A stretch of DNA of 64,000 bases from Hymenopellis radicata (taxonomy: Eukaryota > Basidiomycota > Agaricomycetes > Agaricales > Physalacriaceae), in assembly GCA_015501595.1 (NCBI GenBank), contig JADNRX010000007.1, forward strand, positions 124,001 to 188,000. Direction: 5' to 3'. The notes beneath the pieces are model-generated. The model made no database searches. It was not told the origin of the DNA and saw only the letters and a list, made by a program, of their open reading frames with translations. Of this stretch, positions 10,336-21,300 are shown piece after piece (within the stretch, counting starts at the first letter, position 1; each line of letters opens with the position of its first letter). The position numbers and the translations under genes are program-made.

Positions 10336-13320
10336 CGACTCCTTGTGCGCGCTTGAAAACAATCGGGTTTCTCTCTACTACTGTTCAATTCACCATCCCG
10401 ACGGTGCTAGGGGCCGGAAACGCGTCAAAACGCGTGCCATTCAACTTGGTGTTTGTTCCGCTCCTGTTAATACGACTACTGCTATCTATGACGAGCGTCT
10501 CTGGTGCCTTCCAAACTCAATCTTATCGCGTCGGGACCGGCAGCCTGGGAACGTGGACGGCGCTGACGCGGCCTCACACACTTGCCTCCATCCCTCATCT
10601 CGTTTCGATCTGGATGCCATTCCTGTGGGGAATCCCTCCTCGGCGTTAAAGTAGCTTGTGTCTACGACACTCTGGATACTTAATTCAGGGCGATAACCTT
10701 GACAAGAGAATTCAGAACTCGCTGGAAAGCAGCGGACTCGAAATTGGACTTCAATTCAACAGCGGTATGTGCCTCCATTTCGCGTATGACGGCTCATAAT
10801 ATCAATAGACTTTCTTCTAGATGCATTGAGATCCGCAGACCTCGCGGTCTTGTGATTGTTACGCCATTTTGAAGTTCGCGCTGTGGAACCCTCGTTCGCT
10901 TGAATACGATTTCTTTGTTTACGTGGCGGCGTTACCACAGGGTTACGACAACCATATATATGGATCCGCGAACGTTCTACTTGGGGAACCTTCTCGCGTT
11001 GAAAAGATCTCGATCTGGGACTTGTTGGATTTCATGGTATGTTCGAGTTGTTGCTTCTACCTCACATTGACGACCTGATACTTCCCCCAGTTGGTTTTCA
11101 ACATTACTCGAATGGCCGCCATATTCTTCGGCTCTTTATGCTTTTCATTCAACGACATTCCAAACACCAACTTACGTGTGGCGCCGCGAAATCCAACATT
11201 CCTCGAATTCGGTTGACAAAGTCAAATGGATGGGCCTGGAAACAGCGACGTAATAGCCCTCGGATGACCACTGAATGGATGTCGTCAGATCTGGATCTCG
11301 CCCGAGATAGATTCGGATATAAACCTGGACGAAATGGGTCGCCACCCATTTCATTCTTCCTTTCCCCCCACTCTCACTCGCCTGTCCCACCCACTACGAC
11401 CACGATGTCGACGCCGTCGGTCGTCTCTTCGACGTCGTCTTGCCGCCCTCGTCGGGATCGTGAGCTCGTCATCATGTCCGTCGGGTAGGTGTCTTCACTG
11501 TCCCGTCATGTTTGAACTTGCGCTCATCGCCTGGCGCGTTGAACAGACGGTCGGGACATCGGGACTAGACTGTTTGATGGCTCTCTCCGCCTTCTGTGGA
11601 ATCGTCTCATCACACTGGACGACTTTAACATGTTCGACTTGGGCACGGTGGAACTTGGAAGGGCTTTCAAGTCGGGGCCGCGCTGCCACGACGACCGTTT
11701 ACGATCACGGACGACGACCGTTTACGGTCACGGTATGTTGAACTTTTGCCTCAACTATGTTGGTTGATTTACTGACTTACCTTCCTTCAGACTTCCCTTC
11801 AAGTTTTCCGACTCTCCTTCAAGACCTTTCGTTACGATCGGTTAGTCATGCCTTGACTCGCATCGGTCTCGTTGTTGACGTTCGTCTAGAATGGACTTGG
11901 CTTGGCGACGTCGACGACTTGACTGTTGCTCGTTGATTTCATGAAGGTATGTTGATTTGACCAATGTTGTCGACAATGTTGATGACTTGTCTCTAGCTAG
12001 ATCCTTCGTCGCCGTCAAGACATCAACACCTTTGGCTCACCGACCGCGTCTCGGGACGGGATCGCTATGCCTCTCACTTTCAAGGTAGGTGTACCCTTTC
12101 TTTCAACTGGTATTGATTACTGACTCTTTTCAGCGTCGACATTCACTGCCATCGCTTGTCTACTCTAACACCTCGTTGAGGTAAGTTCTATTCCTCGCTG
12201 TCGTTGATGCTGACTTCCTTGGGCAGACGTCGACTTGGATTGCCATGCCCTCATCGATGGACCGTAAGTCTTACTACCTTTATGCCTTTGAACATCGAAC
12301 TAACTCGTCATCAGCTTCAACACTCGCGACGACCAAGGCCAAGGCTGCCTTCAACTTGATAACTCGCGATCCACAGGTATGTTCATTGAATCTTGTTCTC
12401 ACTTGTCTTCCATGTCCTTCAGGATTGACTAACCCTTTGACAGCGGCCTCGACTTTGTCAACGACGAAGGCCCGACTCTTCTTCAACGTTGGCTTCGACT
12501 TGAACCATGGGTACGTTGCCAAGTTCTCTTACATGTGCTTCTTGATTGTCGACCGAAACTTTACCAGGTCTTGATGGTCGTCGACGACTCGACTAGGTTG
12601 CGTGTTGGTGTCATTCCTCGCACCGCCGAGTGACTTGACTTGAAGTCGAACACGCCGGCATTGCCTCGGCGAGTACGGTCGAGTTCTCGTCCCCTCTTCT
12701 TTCTGCCGGCACCGTGCTATCTCACTGACACTTTCATTGCAGCCTCTTTTGGTTACTCGGCTTTGTGGCGGATCTTGACTCGACGCCGAAGCAGCAGTAA
12801 GTCTTGGCGGTTGCACCTTGTCTATTCGTGATCTCTGACTGCGATCTTTCAGCGCTACTGTTTCGTTCACTCGGATGCGGATTTTATTGTTGGTCTGTTC
12901 ATTGACTACGGATTGCCTTGTAACTGTGAACACGTCGACTCTTCGAGGTAAGTCGTTTCCTTGTTACTTGTAATCTGTTATTAACGCGAATCCGATTGTA
13001 GCGCGCGGATGTGCTTGAAAATGAGACCAGGTAAGCATTCAGCCTGTTCTTCTTCAGACGGGGTCTTAGTGACTTGACAGCATTTTGGACGACGGCTCTT
13101 GGCCGGTCGTCGCGCGGCCTTGAAACGTGTTGAATTTGGTGCTTGGAGGTAACACATTTTGTTATCTCGATTGTTCTCTCAAAAAGTTGACTCCTTCAAA
13201 CTTTAGCAGATAAACCAGTTTATTGACTCGGTAGATACAACAGGTAAGCTACTGTCTGTAGTATAGCCTACTTTACTAACGGGATCACACCAGATGTAAT
13301 GTAGAGTACGTAGTTGTTAT

Positions 13321-13790
13321 GTAGTCGAAGTACTTATTTGTAAAATGGGGCTTGGGTGAGGATGCAGGACACGCGAGTGGTAAGGCGAAATAGTCGCCGG
13401 AGATGACTCGTCGTGGGGAGGGTTATCGTCATGTGAACGACATTGAGAAAGGGAGGTCGGAGAACGGTGTCGAAGTCGGCCGTAAGACATCGCGCGCAAC
13501 GAGAGCCCCGGTTAGGAAGCGCGCGCCTCAACGTCGCGTCGCCCCAGAGGCAAGCGCCCTCCTCAAGGTGCCACCCTCCTCAACGTCGCCTCCCCCAGAG
13601 ACCATTCCCCGCCTACTCCCACGGGAGACCATCCTCGGAAGAGCACCCTCCTCCCTTCTCAAGCCAGCATCCTCCTCGCGAGCACCCTCCTCAAGAGCCC
13701 ATGCACCACAAGACCACCTCCCTCCTCAGAGTGTTCTGGCCCCGCCCCGAGTAAGAGGATACTGCGCCAAGTTGAGGCGGCGTCCAGCGA
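13321..13790. repeat. C-rich tail of unit 1 with short CACCCTCCTC repeats
   Basis: Purine/pyrimidine-biased DNA with repeated CCCTCCTCAA-type words that encode Pro/Ser-rich frames on the plus strand. It runs up to the join with the truncated FYVE copy. Related tails end units 2 and 3 (about 25034-25359 and 36957-37283). No gene could be assigned. Confidence 0.5.
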
Positions 13791-14353
13791 CGTGGAGGTG
13801 GACGAGTACGGGGTGCCAGTGTTTAAACGGGGTAGAGACTTGCCGGCTTGAGATGGGCCGCCAGAGGACGAAGCCGTCGGTGAGGAGGGAGTAGTTGGAG
13901 GTTGACTGCCGTCATTCTCAATCGGAGTAGCATCCCCATTACTGTCGTCGTCGCAAAGGGTCTTCATAGGTTCCGGAACATCAACCGCGCTAGGCGACTC
14001 TGGCGGACTAGGTAGTCCGTTGTTCGACGTTGGCGGAGAAGACTGCAGCAAGACCACTGGGACTGCAGGCGGCGACTGATTGGCTGCCAAGTTGAAGGCG
14101 TGCTGGGCTTCCTTTTCCCAAGAGTCGTAGCCAATAATACCGACGACATTCGTGGCAGGTGCTGTCGGCGGCGGTGACGCACTGGGCGTCAGCCGCGATA
14201 TTGAGACGTTTCGCGAGTGCGACTGCGACTGCCTCTTCGACTACAGCGCTACGGTCAGCGACGAGCTCGAACAGAGCCACGAATGGGGGCTCGTACCCTG
14301 TACGCCTGGTAAGGCACTGCCGCTGGCTGGGGACTCTCTGGCCCGTCCGACAT
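13791..14353 (-). pseudogene. Truncated FYVE gene, 5' part only (unit 2)
   Basis: Keeps the ATG (14353), first exon, first intron and about 100 codons of the Ser/Pro-rich exon, then passes into array DNA at 13791. The FYVE finger and Rab-binding part are absent. Short in-frame losses relative to unit 1 include the PIG codons. A transcript from the divergent promoter would encode a chimeric peptide with an unrelated tail. Confidence 0.8.
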
Positions 14354-14541
14354 TGACGACAGATGCTGTGATCGACGTCGACAAAGTATGCGCGGCAGGC
14401 GTCTAGAACGTCGAAGAGACGGGGGTTTGCACGCCAGGCGGGGCCAAGACGGCGGCACGCAACGTGATGGTGTGATAGTAAGAGCGCGCCGCCGGAAATG
14501 GCAATCAACTCTTCTCCACATCAACGATGAATCTCCACATC

Positions 14542-15275
14542 ATGTCCGGCAAGCAACTGAGCAATGGCCCTCTCAGTCTTCGGTTTATGCAGAATGCACA
14601 ACGAAAACAGAAACTGGAAGAGGTAAGGCAGAGGTCAAAGACGCCGAGGAATGGTCGATACCCAAGGAAATCCAGGATTCTTGGAAAAAGTCAACAGAAT
14701 CGTTAGTCTTGTTGACAGTCGCCCTCATATCTTTGTTGACGCGGTATTAGTGAATCAGTCACCTACGAACACTCATATCTGCCTTTCATCTTTTCCGAAG
14801 ATGCTGAACCAAAACGAAGGCGCGTCTTCAAAAAAGGCGTCGAAGTAACGGTTAGCATCTGCTGCTACAATTCCAATCCTTTGACCTGACTCTGCTACAG
14901 AAAGATACACCCATTATTGAAGACGCGCCACCCGCCGAACCTCAGCCTGAGGAACCCGAACCCGAGCCCAAGCCTGTCGCGGTACCCACAAAGTTGACCT
15001 CTCTCAGCTCTGTTCTCTCGCCAAAAGCGAAAAAGGTTAAAGACCCTTCTAAATCTGCGAGACAATCTCTCTTCGAGCCATCCAACGTCGGTGCCGACCT
15101 AAGAGCCACTCCCTCCGCTCAGAAAGGCTTCATGCAGCCTGCAGGCGTTGACGATCCGACCGAAGCTTCAGGTGACTCTGATATCCTTATGGGCACGCGC
15201 CAAAAGAAGCGGCATAATGACGAAGGATCGTCAAAGACTGCACCTCGGAAGAAGAAGAGGAAGAGCGAAACTTAG
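14542..15275 (+). pseudogene. MPP6 copy with frameshift (unit 2)
   Basis: Same three-exon structure as 2811-3536 but exon 1 has lost 10 bases after GAAGAGGT (near 14624), which shifts the frame and breaks the conserved AEVKDAEEW motif. The last exon remains open and keeps the 18-base segment missing from unit 1. The identical deletion is present in units 3 and 4. Confidence 0.8.
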
Positions 15276-15351
15276 AATAGTAGGTGCGTGTAGGCTTTTG
15301 TGACTGACTATGCATGACCCGCCAACATAGATATGCTGCCTGGACAGCAAA

Positions 15352-15534
15352 TTACGTGTTCATCTCCTTGAACCTGTACTCGCAATGCTGGTCATTCATC
15401 GGATGGCCCATGATTCTCTTGTAGATGTACAAATATACCCAGCACGATCTTTTCTTCTCATCATCATGGACGATCTCAGATAAATGAATGTTCATGGTAT
15501 ACACGTGCTGGTGCCTGCAGTTGAGCGCTGACAT
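15352..15534 (-). pseudogene. 3' end of unidentified minus-strand gene (unit 2)
   Basis: Sixty-codon frame with WVYLYIYKR and MGHPMNDQH motifs, truncated by the LINE that starts at about 15541. See the unit 1 equivalent; family unknown. Confidence 0.4.
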
Positions 15535-15540
15535 GAATCC

Positions 15541-16330
15541 AGGCAGACGAGATTCCTTTCAAGCGGGAGGAAAAATACGTCGGCGTAGTTGAATCCTTAC
15601 AACGCGCATCACAGTTCCTGGAAGGGTGATCTCGACGCGATGATATCCTCCTATTCGTTTCCTTCCACGCCTGTACGCGCCCTACCTCTCATCCACACGC
15701 TTTCTAGGGATGCTGTGGACCACATCATCAGATCAATCAAACGCGCCCAACATGCGACCCATGATGCAAAACTTCACGCGTCTATATCATTGTATCTTCT
15801 ACTAGTACATGGCCGCCTCGAGCCACAAGAGGATGGACCTTCAAAACAGATTTCCTCCTGCCTCAGACATTATCTCTCCGAGCCTCGAGGTCTCAATCCC
15901 AGACCATCGTTTCGCGATGACGAGGATCCTGCTCGGCGCTCACAACTTGCACGGCGTACATTCCGAAAGTCCGCAGGCGTCAATTGCTCTACAACAATGC
16001 CGAATGTGCCACGACCACCTGGAGACGGCGGAACATATGCTGCTCCAATGTGTCGCTGATAACGAGACCATCGACATTCGTCGGGAGTTCTTTCAGCGCT
16101 TGACCCTCGTCATGCGCAAGGTCCATTCCCGCAATTTTAACTGATGCGCCGCGTTGGAGGGCCACGCCGGTGGTTGCTCGTTGGATCTATCACACAACAC
16201 GGAGATGGAAGGCCTTGTCATTGTTGCCCTGTGAGGTTCAAGCAGAGATGGCGCGCCATCTGGATGACAACGCAACGAGGAGTGATGAGACTGCTATAAT
16301 TTTTTGCTACTGTTTCCAATGTATAGCCTG
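15541..16330 (+). mobile_element. LINE 3' fragment (unit 2), longest type
   Basis: Reading across several frames gives, in order, an EKYVGV motif, LSRDAVDHIIRSIKRAQ, a YLLHGRLE-like motif (interrupted by a short insertion), IPDHRFAMTRILLGAHN and the zinc knuckle CRMCHDHLETAEHMLLQC, all in the order found near the C-terminus of Agaricomycete LINE proteins. Frameshifts and stops show it is dead. It is only the last part of an element that would normally be several kilobases long. Confidence 0.75.
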
Positions 16331-16393
16331 TCCTCGAGGGTACCCTAGCTTCAATACTACTACTACAAATTATAATACAAGAAACCTCCGACT

Positions 16394-17170
16394 TTAAGCC
16401 CTCTGTACAGCCTCCAACTCGAAGAAACTGAGGTCCTTCTTCGTCGACGATTTGCCCATGTCACGGCCGATGAGGTGTCCCGGGTGTGCGAAATTGAAGA
16501 TATACATGGCTAGCACGACCATGGCTCCGTCAAGAACATCTACACATCATAAGCCATTTGCGGGAATTGTCGAAGAACTGGCTTACTAAAGTACACCTCC
16601 GTGTTGATGACACGTCCATTCCACCCATCGGCTAATTCGATGGTACGGTAGATAGCACTGTATGAAAATAGGTGAGTCCACTGTTTAAATCCATGCATGG
16701 ACAAGGACAGACGGACCGAATGACCAAGCACAGGATATTGAAAAACAATCCAGCGAGCATGTTCTTGATTCTGACGTCCATCTTCCCGCGAAAGTCAGCA
16801 TTTGTCAGTGTAGTCTGACTCTGGCTCCGAGCAGGTTCGGGGCCACGGACAGGTCTGCGATGGGAGTAGCGCCACAGGAATTCCGCTGACAAAATCGAGT
16901 AGAGCACAATTATCACTGCGAGCGTAGTCAGTCTCGGAGTTCTCTTCAAGCGAAATCTCACCGAGCTGAAGGATAATACCACCAAGCATGATGTTCGCAC
17001 CCAGATTTACACGATTCAGATTATGAGCAGTGGCCGCAATCCCTCCTCCGGTGCCCTGAATAACAAGGGAGATAATGTCCTATGATCATCGACGATCAGA
17101 CGCGTTGTAGGGTCATTCAGAACGTGACATACACAGCCAAGGAAGACACGGGAGTCTAAGCGAGAAACCA
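16394..17170 (-). pseudogene. RTA1-like gene, 3' half only (unit 2)
   Basis: Same C-terminal half as in unit 1, with the YRTIELADGWNGR signature and a TAA stop at 16394-16396. The frame through the WRYS region is intact, unlike the copy in unit 4. Homology to the full gene ends at about 17170. Confidence 0.75.
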
Positions 17171-18329
17171 GCTGGCGCAAAGTTTCTTCCTTTTCTGGCT
17201 GCCGTTCGTGTCCCATTTGTGCGGCTTGGCTGCCTTTCGTGTCCCGTTTCTGCGGCTTGAGCTGCCGGAGAGTTTGGTACGTAGGAGACGAAATACACTT
17301 TCTCGAAAAAACGCGAGAAGTTCAACTCAGTTTTTGCAATTTTGACAATAATCTCCCCTCCCGAAGGTATCAGGGACTGAATTAAATAAGTAGGGGTGTA
17401 CAAATCATACTACGAAGGTGCGTGACCCGGTATGCACAGTGTGGCGCACAAAAAAAAGAATGCCACAGTCCGACAGCAAGTACCAACTGTGTGGAAGCTG
17501 AACGCCGCGACATTCAGTCAAGCACGCTCAGACGCCAGGGGTCCACACAGTCCACGGAAGGTGGTCGTCATCACCATGGTACTCGCTCCAGATCAACAGG
17601 CGCACGGGAGAGGGGGGGAACTGGGGGAACTTGGCTTGCGTCCCAGCCCTCTTTATACTCCCTGGTGGTGGCGGTGCTGTTGGTTCGTTTGTTGATTGCT
17701 TTAGAGTTCGAGCAGGTGATATGACGACACCGGCGCTTGTTAGCCTTTGAGTGTCATCACCTCAACATGCCAGGTCTTCGCGGATTGCTGTTCCTTTACT
17801 ACACCTTGAAGCCACCGTTCCGTAGCTCTTGCACAGTATACATCTTGCCCTGTTTCCCGACGCATCCCGCCTCGCGCTCGACAGACAAGTTCAGACCATC
17901 CGAACAAGTGTGGCAACATTATGTTACCAGGAACGCACGTTTCAAACGAGAGCCGAATTGGTCTTGAGATGTCTTGAGGTTGTTCTCGGTCTACTTGCCC
18001 TTGTGGATCCTTGTAATCGCCCTGAGGATACGATTCGAATGGATATAAGAATGAGGGGAAAAGATAAGTAGAACGGGCTCCAAGACACAAAACATGTTCA
18101 CGAAATACGCGCCATCTAGACCTCAATACAAAGCTTGAAGTTCCATCAAGGACGGCTCCATGGACTTTGTCTGTTCTCCCACCTTCGAGTCATGTTGCAC
18201 TTGACAACCAGGACATCATGCCCGTGCTCTTCGACTCACTTCGGCGCTGCACCCCCCTCATTGACTGGACTCAAGTTCTGACCACGGCCTTCAAACGCGT
18301 CTGAGGAGAGGACGGGAAACAGATTGGAG

Positions 18330-21300
18330 AGTCGGCGCGAGGCAGGGCAAAAGTTTCGTGTTTTTTCGCCTCGTCACGCTGCCAAAGTCTGAAATTTTGC
18401 AGGTCAGATTGAATGGCACTTCGACAGGAAAAGCAGTGAGTCGCACCTGCATATTGCCTCCGGTGGTCTCTCAATTTGTCCAGAAATGTGTTCAGCCGAC
18501 GGCGACGAGAACGGCGCGAGCACCTGCAGCCGACGTTGATCCCAAGTCAAATCGCGCGATCCTGTACCTGGACGGCGGGTGTCGCTCGCCGCGGGGCAGA
18601 AATGTTGGTGACTTTAGCCTATGTTGTCGATTTGAATCTGACAATTCTTCATGTCAGGTCCGACTCCCATTTGTCTTCAAAACGGTAAGATTTACCTTTG
18701 CTCTTGAGGCCGGACCTCACGACTCTTCCAGAACTGAGCAGGATTCAGCACGAGGAGGATCCATTGTCGAAAAGGTAAATCTTACCTCCATCCAATCCAG
18801 TCCGTATCATCTCAATCGTTCCAGATTCTGCCCAAGGAACGGGGTCGTGACCCGCGATGAACACGTCAACGCAACGCGACCCCATCCGGACTTGGCGGAG
18901 ATACAGATCTGAACGAGTCACATCGTCAATTCCGCGGCTCGAAAATGCAGGTACGTCACCTTTTGGTTCAACTTTCGAAGTTGGACATTCAATTTAGGGA
19001 GTTATGGCGAGAACAGAGAACAAGAGGCGGGAGGCGAGACTGAAGGTCCAAGCCCACGTCCTCCGTAACGAGAACCTCGCACTCTGACATCGCGTACCGG
19101 CTCCGAATTCGTCCTTAATTTAAGAGCGGAAGCACGCGAGTGCGACCTCGTCTAATCATCCAAGGCACAGCTGCCGCCAACCCCACAGTACACCTTGGCA
19201 CTCGAAGACGAGGTCTTGAAAGTAGGGCAGCGCGATGTTGCTCGCCGCAAGGCAAAAAGTTTGTGAAATTTCGCTTTCTCGCCACATTGAATCCGCTAAT
19301 TTTGTAGTCAGTTTCTCGGGGTATTTCGATTAAAAAAAATGTATGTTTTACCTTCTCTTGGAATGCCATGTCGTCTCAATTTACCCAGAACCGGAGTTGG
19401 CGGACTTGATGCGCCTTGTCACGCTCAACGGCGCCTGTTTGAAGTTCGGGTCGCTCTTCGGGGGCTTGAGGTTCGTGATACTTGGTCTTCTGGGCCGTAC
19501 GATTTCCAGGTCAGGTCGAGGAACATTCATTGTCAAAAAGGTAAATCTTACCTCCTTTCGAGTTTGTATCATCTCAATCGTTTCAGATTCTTTTCAAGAA
19601 ACGGGGTTGTGACCCGCGATGAACATCAAAGCAACGCGACCCCAGAGATCCAGATCTGGACAAGTCCAATTGTCAATTCCCGAATGTTCGATGAATATGA
19701 ATGGAGGTACGTCACCTTTTGGTTTCAACTTACGAAAGTTGAACATCCCAGGCAGGAACTTCAAGCGAACAAGGCGACAACAGTGCGATGCGACCACGCA
19801 GACTCCCGATTGCTTCGACTTCATCACTCGTGCAAATCTTGTGCAAATCCCGCTCTTGGACTCACACCGGACTAGAGAGTTTCCCCCGCAAGCGCAGCGA
19901 CAAAGCGAACAACCGAGAAAAAATGTGAACTCTTCATTATTGACCCCATTCGGCGCTAAACAATCCGTAGAAACAAGCATGACTTCCAGGAAACGACGCC
20001 ACACGGTAAACTTGAACCACCCGTCGGCGAGTTCACCCCATTTGGACATTGATGTCGATCTGGATCTGAGGAAGTTAGCTACGAATTCCGCGGTCTCGGC
20101 TAAGGACATGGTACGTCACCTTTTCAACCGCCTTCGAAAGTTCAACATACCAACTAGGAAATAAGCAAGAATAACTCCAGAAGCCGCGAACGCAGAGCGA
20201 TAGAACTTACCAGGACCTCTCTTCAACGCCGCTCTCCGTCCTTCTCGCGCCAAATGCCGCGTCCCGTTCAACATCAACATCAGACCACCACCCATAAACC
20301 ACCGAGTCCACCCTCGACTTATACGATGACCAACGGCGCGAATAGACATCTCAGAGGGTAGGCTAATCAGTCATCAAATGAGAGCATTGCTGACGCCGTC
20401 TTAGGCCTGACGACAAGTCGAACCGATTACCGCGACGACGCCACACTGTAAATCCAACCAACAAGTTTCCCCATTCGACTCCAGAGCGAAGCGGATCTAC
20501 AAGTATAATCAATCACGAGGAAGATTTCAAGAGTAGGAACTAAGGTACGTTACCTATAGTTGTCGTCATGTTCAAAAGTTGAACATGACTGTTTAGGAAA
20601 TTATGCGGGACTTACGCCAGGTCATGCTCAAAGGACGACGCGAGTCATCTGCGAGTGTATCTCGAAATCGGCTTGCATCGTGCGACCCGCACGCTTGTCG
20701 GCTCAACTCCAGAGTCGACATCGAGCTCATCCTCGTCGACTTCGGGGAAGAGTGGTGTTCCAAATGGCGGTGATTAACAGGGAAAGGATGCGAGTAACAT
20801 ATCTCGATGCAGATTCAGATCTGGTCGAGTTCCCTGAGCCGGAAATCTGCGAAAGAATGAAGAGGTACGTACTCACTGGCGATACTCCTCATTCGGTAGC
20901 CTAACGACGGTACCAGGGCCTCCATCCACCAGTCCGAATCCTCTTGGAATGATGACGACTCAAGACCGTACTTGACTTCCAGGGATAAGCAAGTGTGTCC
21001 AAGTCGGCAAGCGTGTGTTCCGAGTTCGTCGCCTCCGTAAACAATCCGACATCCTTCATGGAGACTTGGGTGCGGTAGCGTCGGTCTCAGGGAGTGGCTT
21101 CGCCGACTGCGGCGGCGACGGCTCGAGAGACAAGAAGAGGTGGCTCTTCTGCGCCACGGCTTTGAAGTTCACAATCAGGTACGTACCTTATTCAATTTCA
21201 GGCGAGTTTCAGAACTGATCTCGACCTAGAATCTCTACTTATTTCGTCTTCTTCTCGCTTCGTTCAGAGGCAGTTAGAAGGCCGACGATTGGGTTTGAGG

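Larger units (their letters stand above)
6381..13320 (+). other. Intron-rich locus with repeated exon modules, unit 1 (decayed gene or spliced non-coding transcript)
   Basis: Long chain of plus-strand intron-like segments of about 45-55 bp with good donors and acceptors: 6826-6875, 6989-7033, 7393-7439, 7826-7877, 8146-8199, 8399-8446, 8657-8705, 8901-8947, 9103-9151, then a second series of GTATGT/GTAAGT introns from about 11.0 to 13.2 kb with exons of only 40-90 bp. Exons in the first half repeat a degenerate module: RRHT-like motif, acidic DPDL/DLDL stretch (near 6940, 7335, 8095, 9045, 11290), intron, then an Arg/Glu-rich helix (for example RREVERQRQER). Splicing 7393-7439 joins two open frames without a stop, which argues for coding origin, but other joins hit stops. 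No known family was recognised. The last part resembles a 3' end. Present use as mRNA or non-coding RNA cannot be judged from sequence. Confidence 0.45.
2037..13790. repeat. Tandem array unit 1 (about 11.75 kb)
   Basis: First unit of a direct tandem segmental repeat. The edge is set at the point where units 2-4 lose homology with the FYVE gene, at CGTGGAGGTGGACGA (2037 here, 13791 in unit 2). Contents left to right: FYVE 5' part, divergent promoter, MPP6, 3' end of a minus-strand gene, LINE fragment, RTA1 3' half, intron-rich locus, C-rich tail. Spacings between unit starts are 11754, 11569 and 11924 bp, so units differ by small and medium indels. Unit 1 is the most diverged: its LINE has an internal deletion and its far end (about 11.8-13.3 kb) differs from the ends of units 2 and 3. 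Confidence 0.9.

Noticed and set aside
5223..13790. A viral or giant-element insertion as the source of the array-specific DNA
   Set aside because: No polymerase, capsid, integrase or tyrosine recombinase motif was seen; the region is dominated by short exons and introns.
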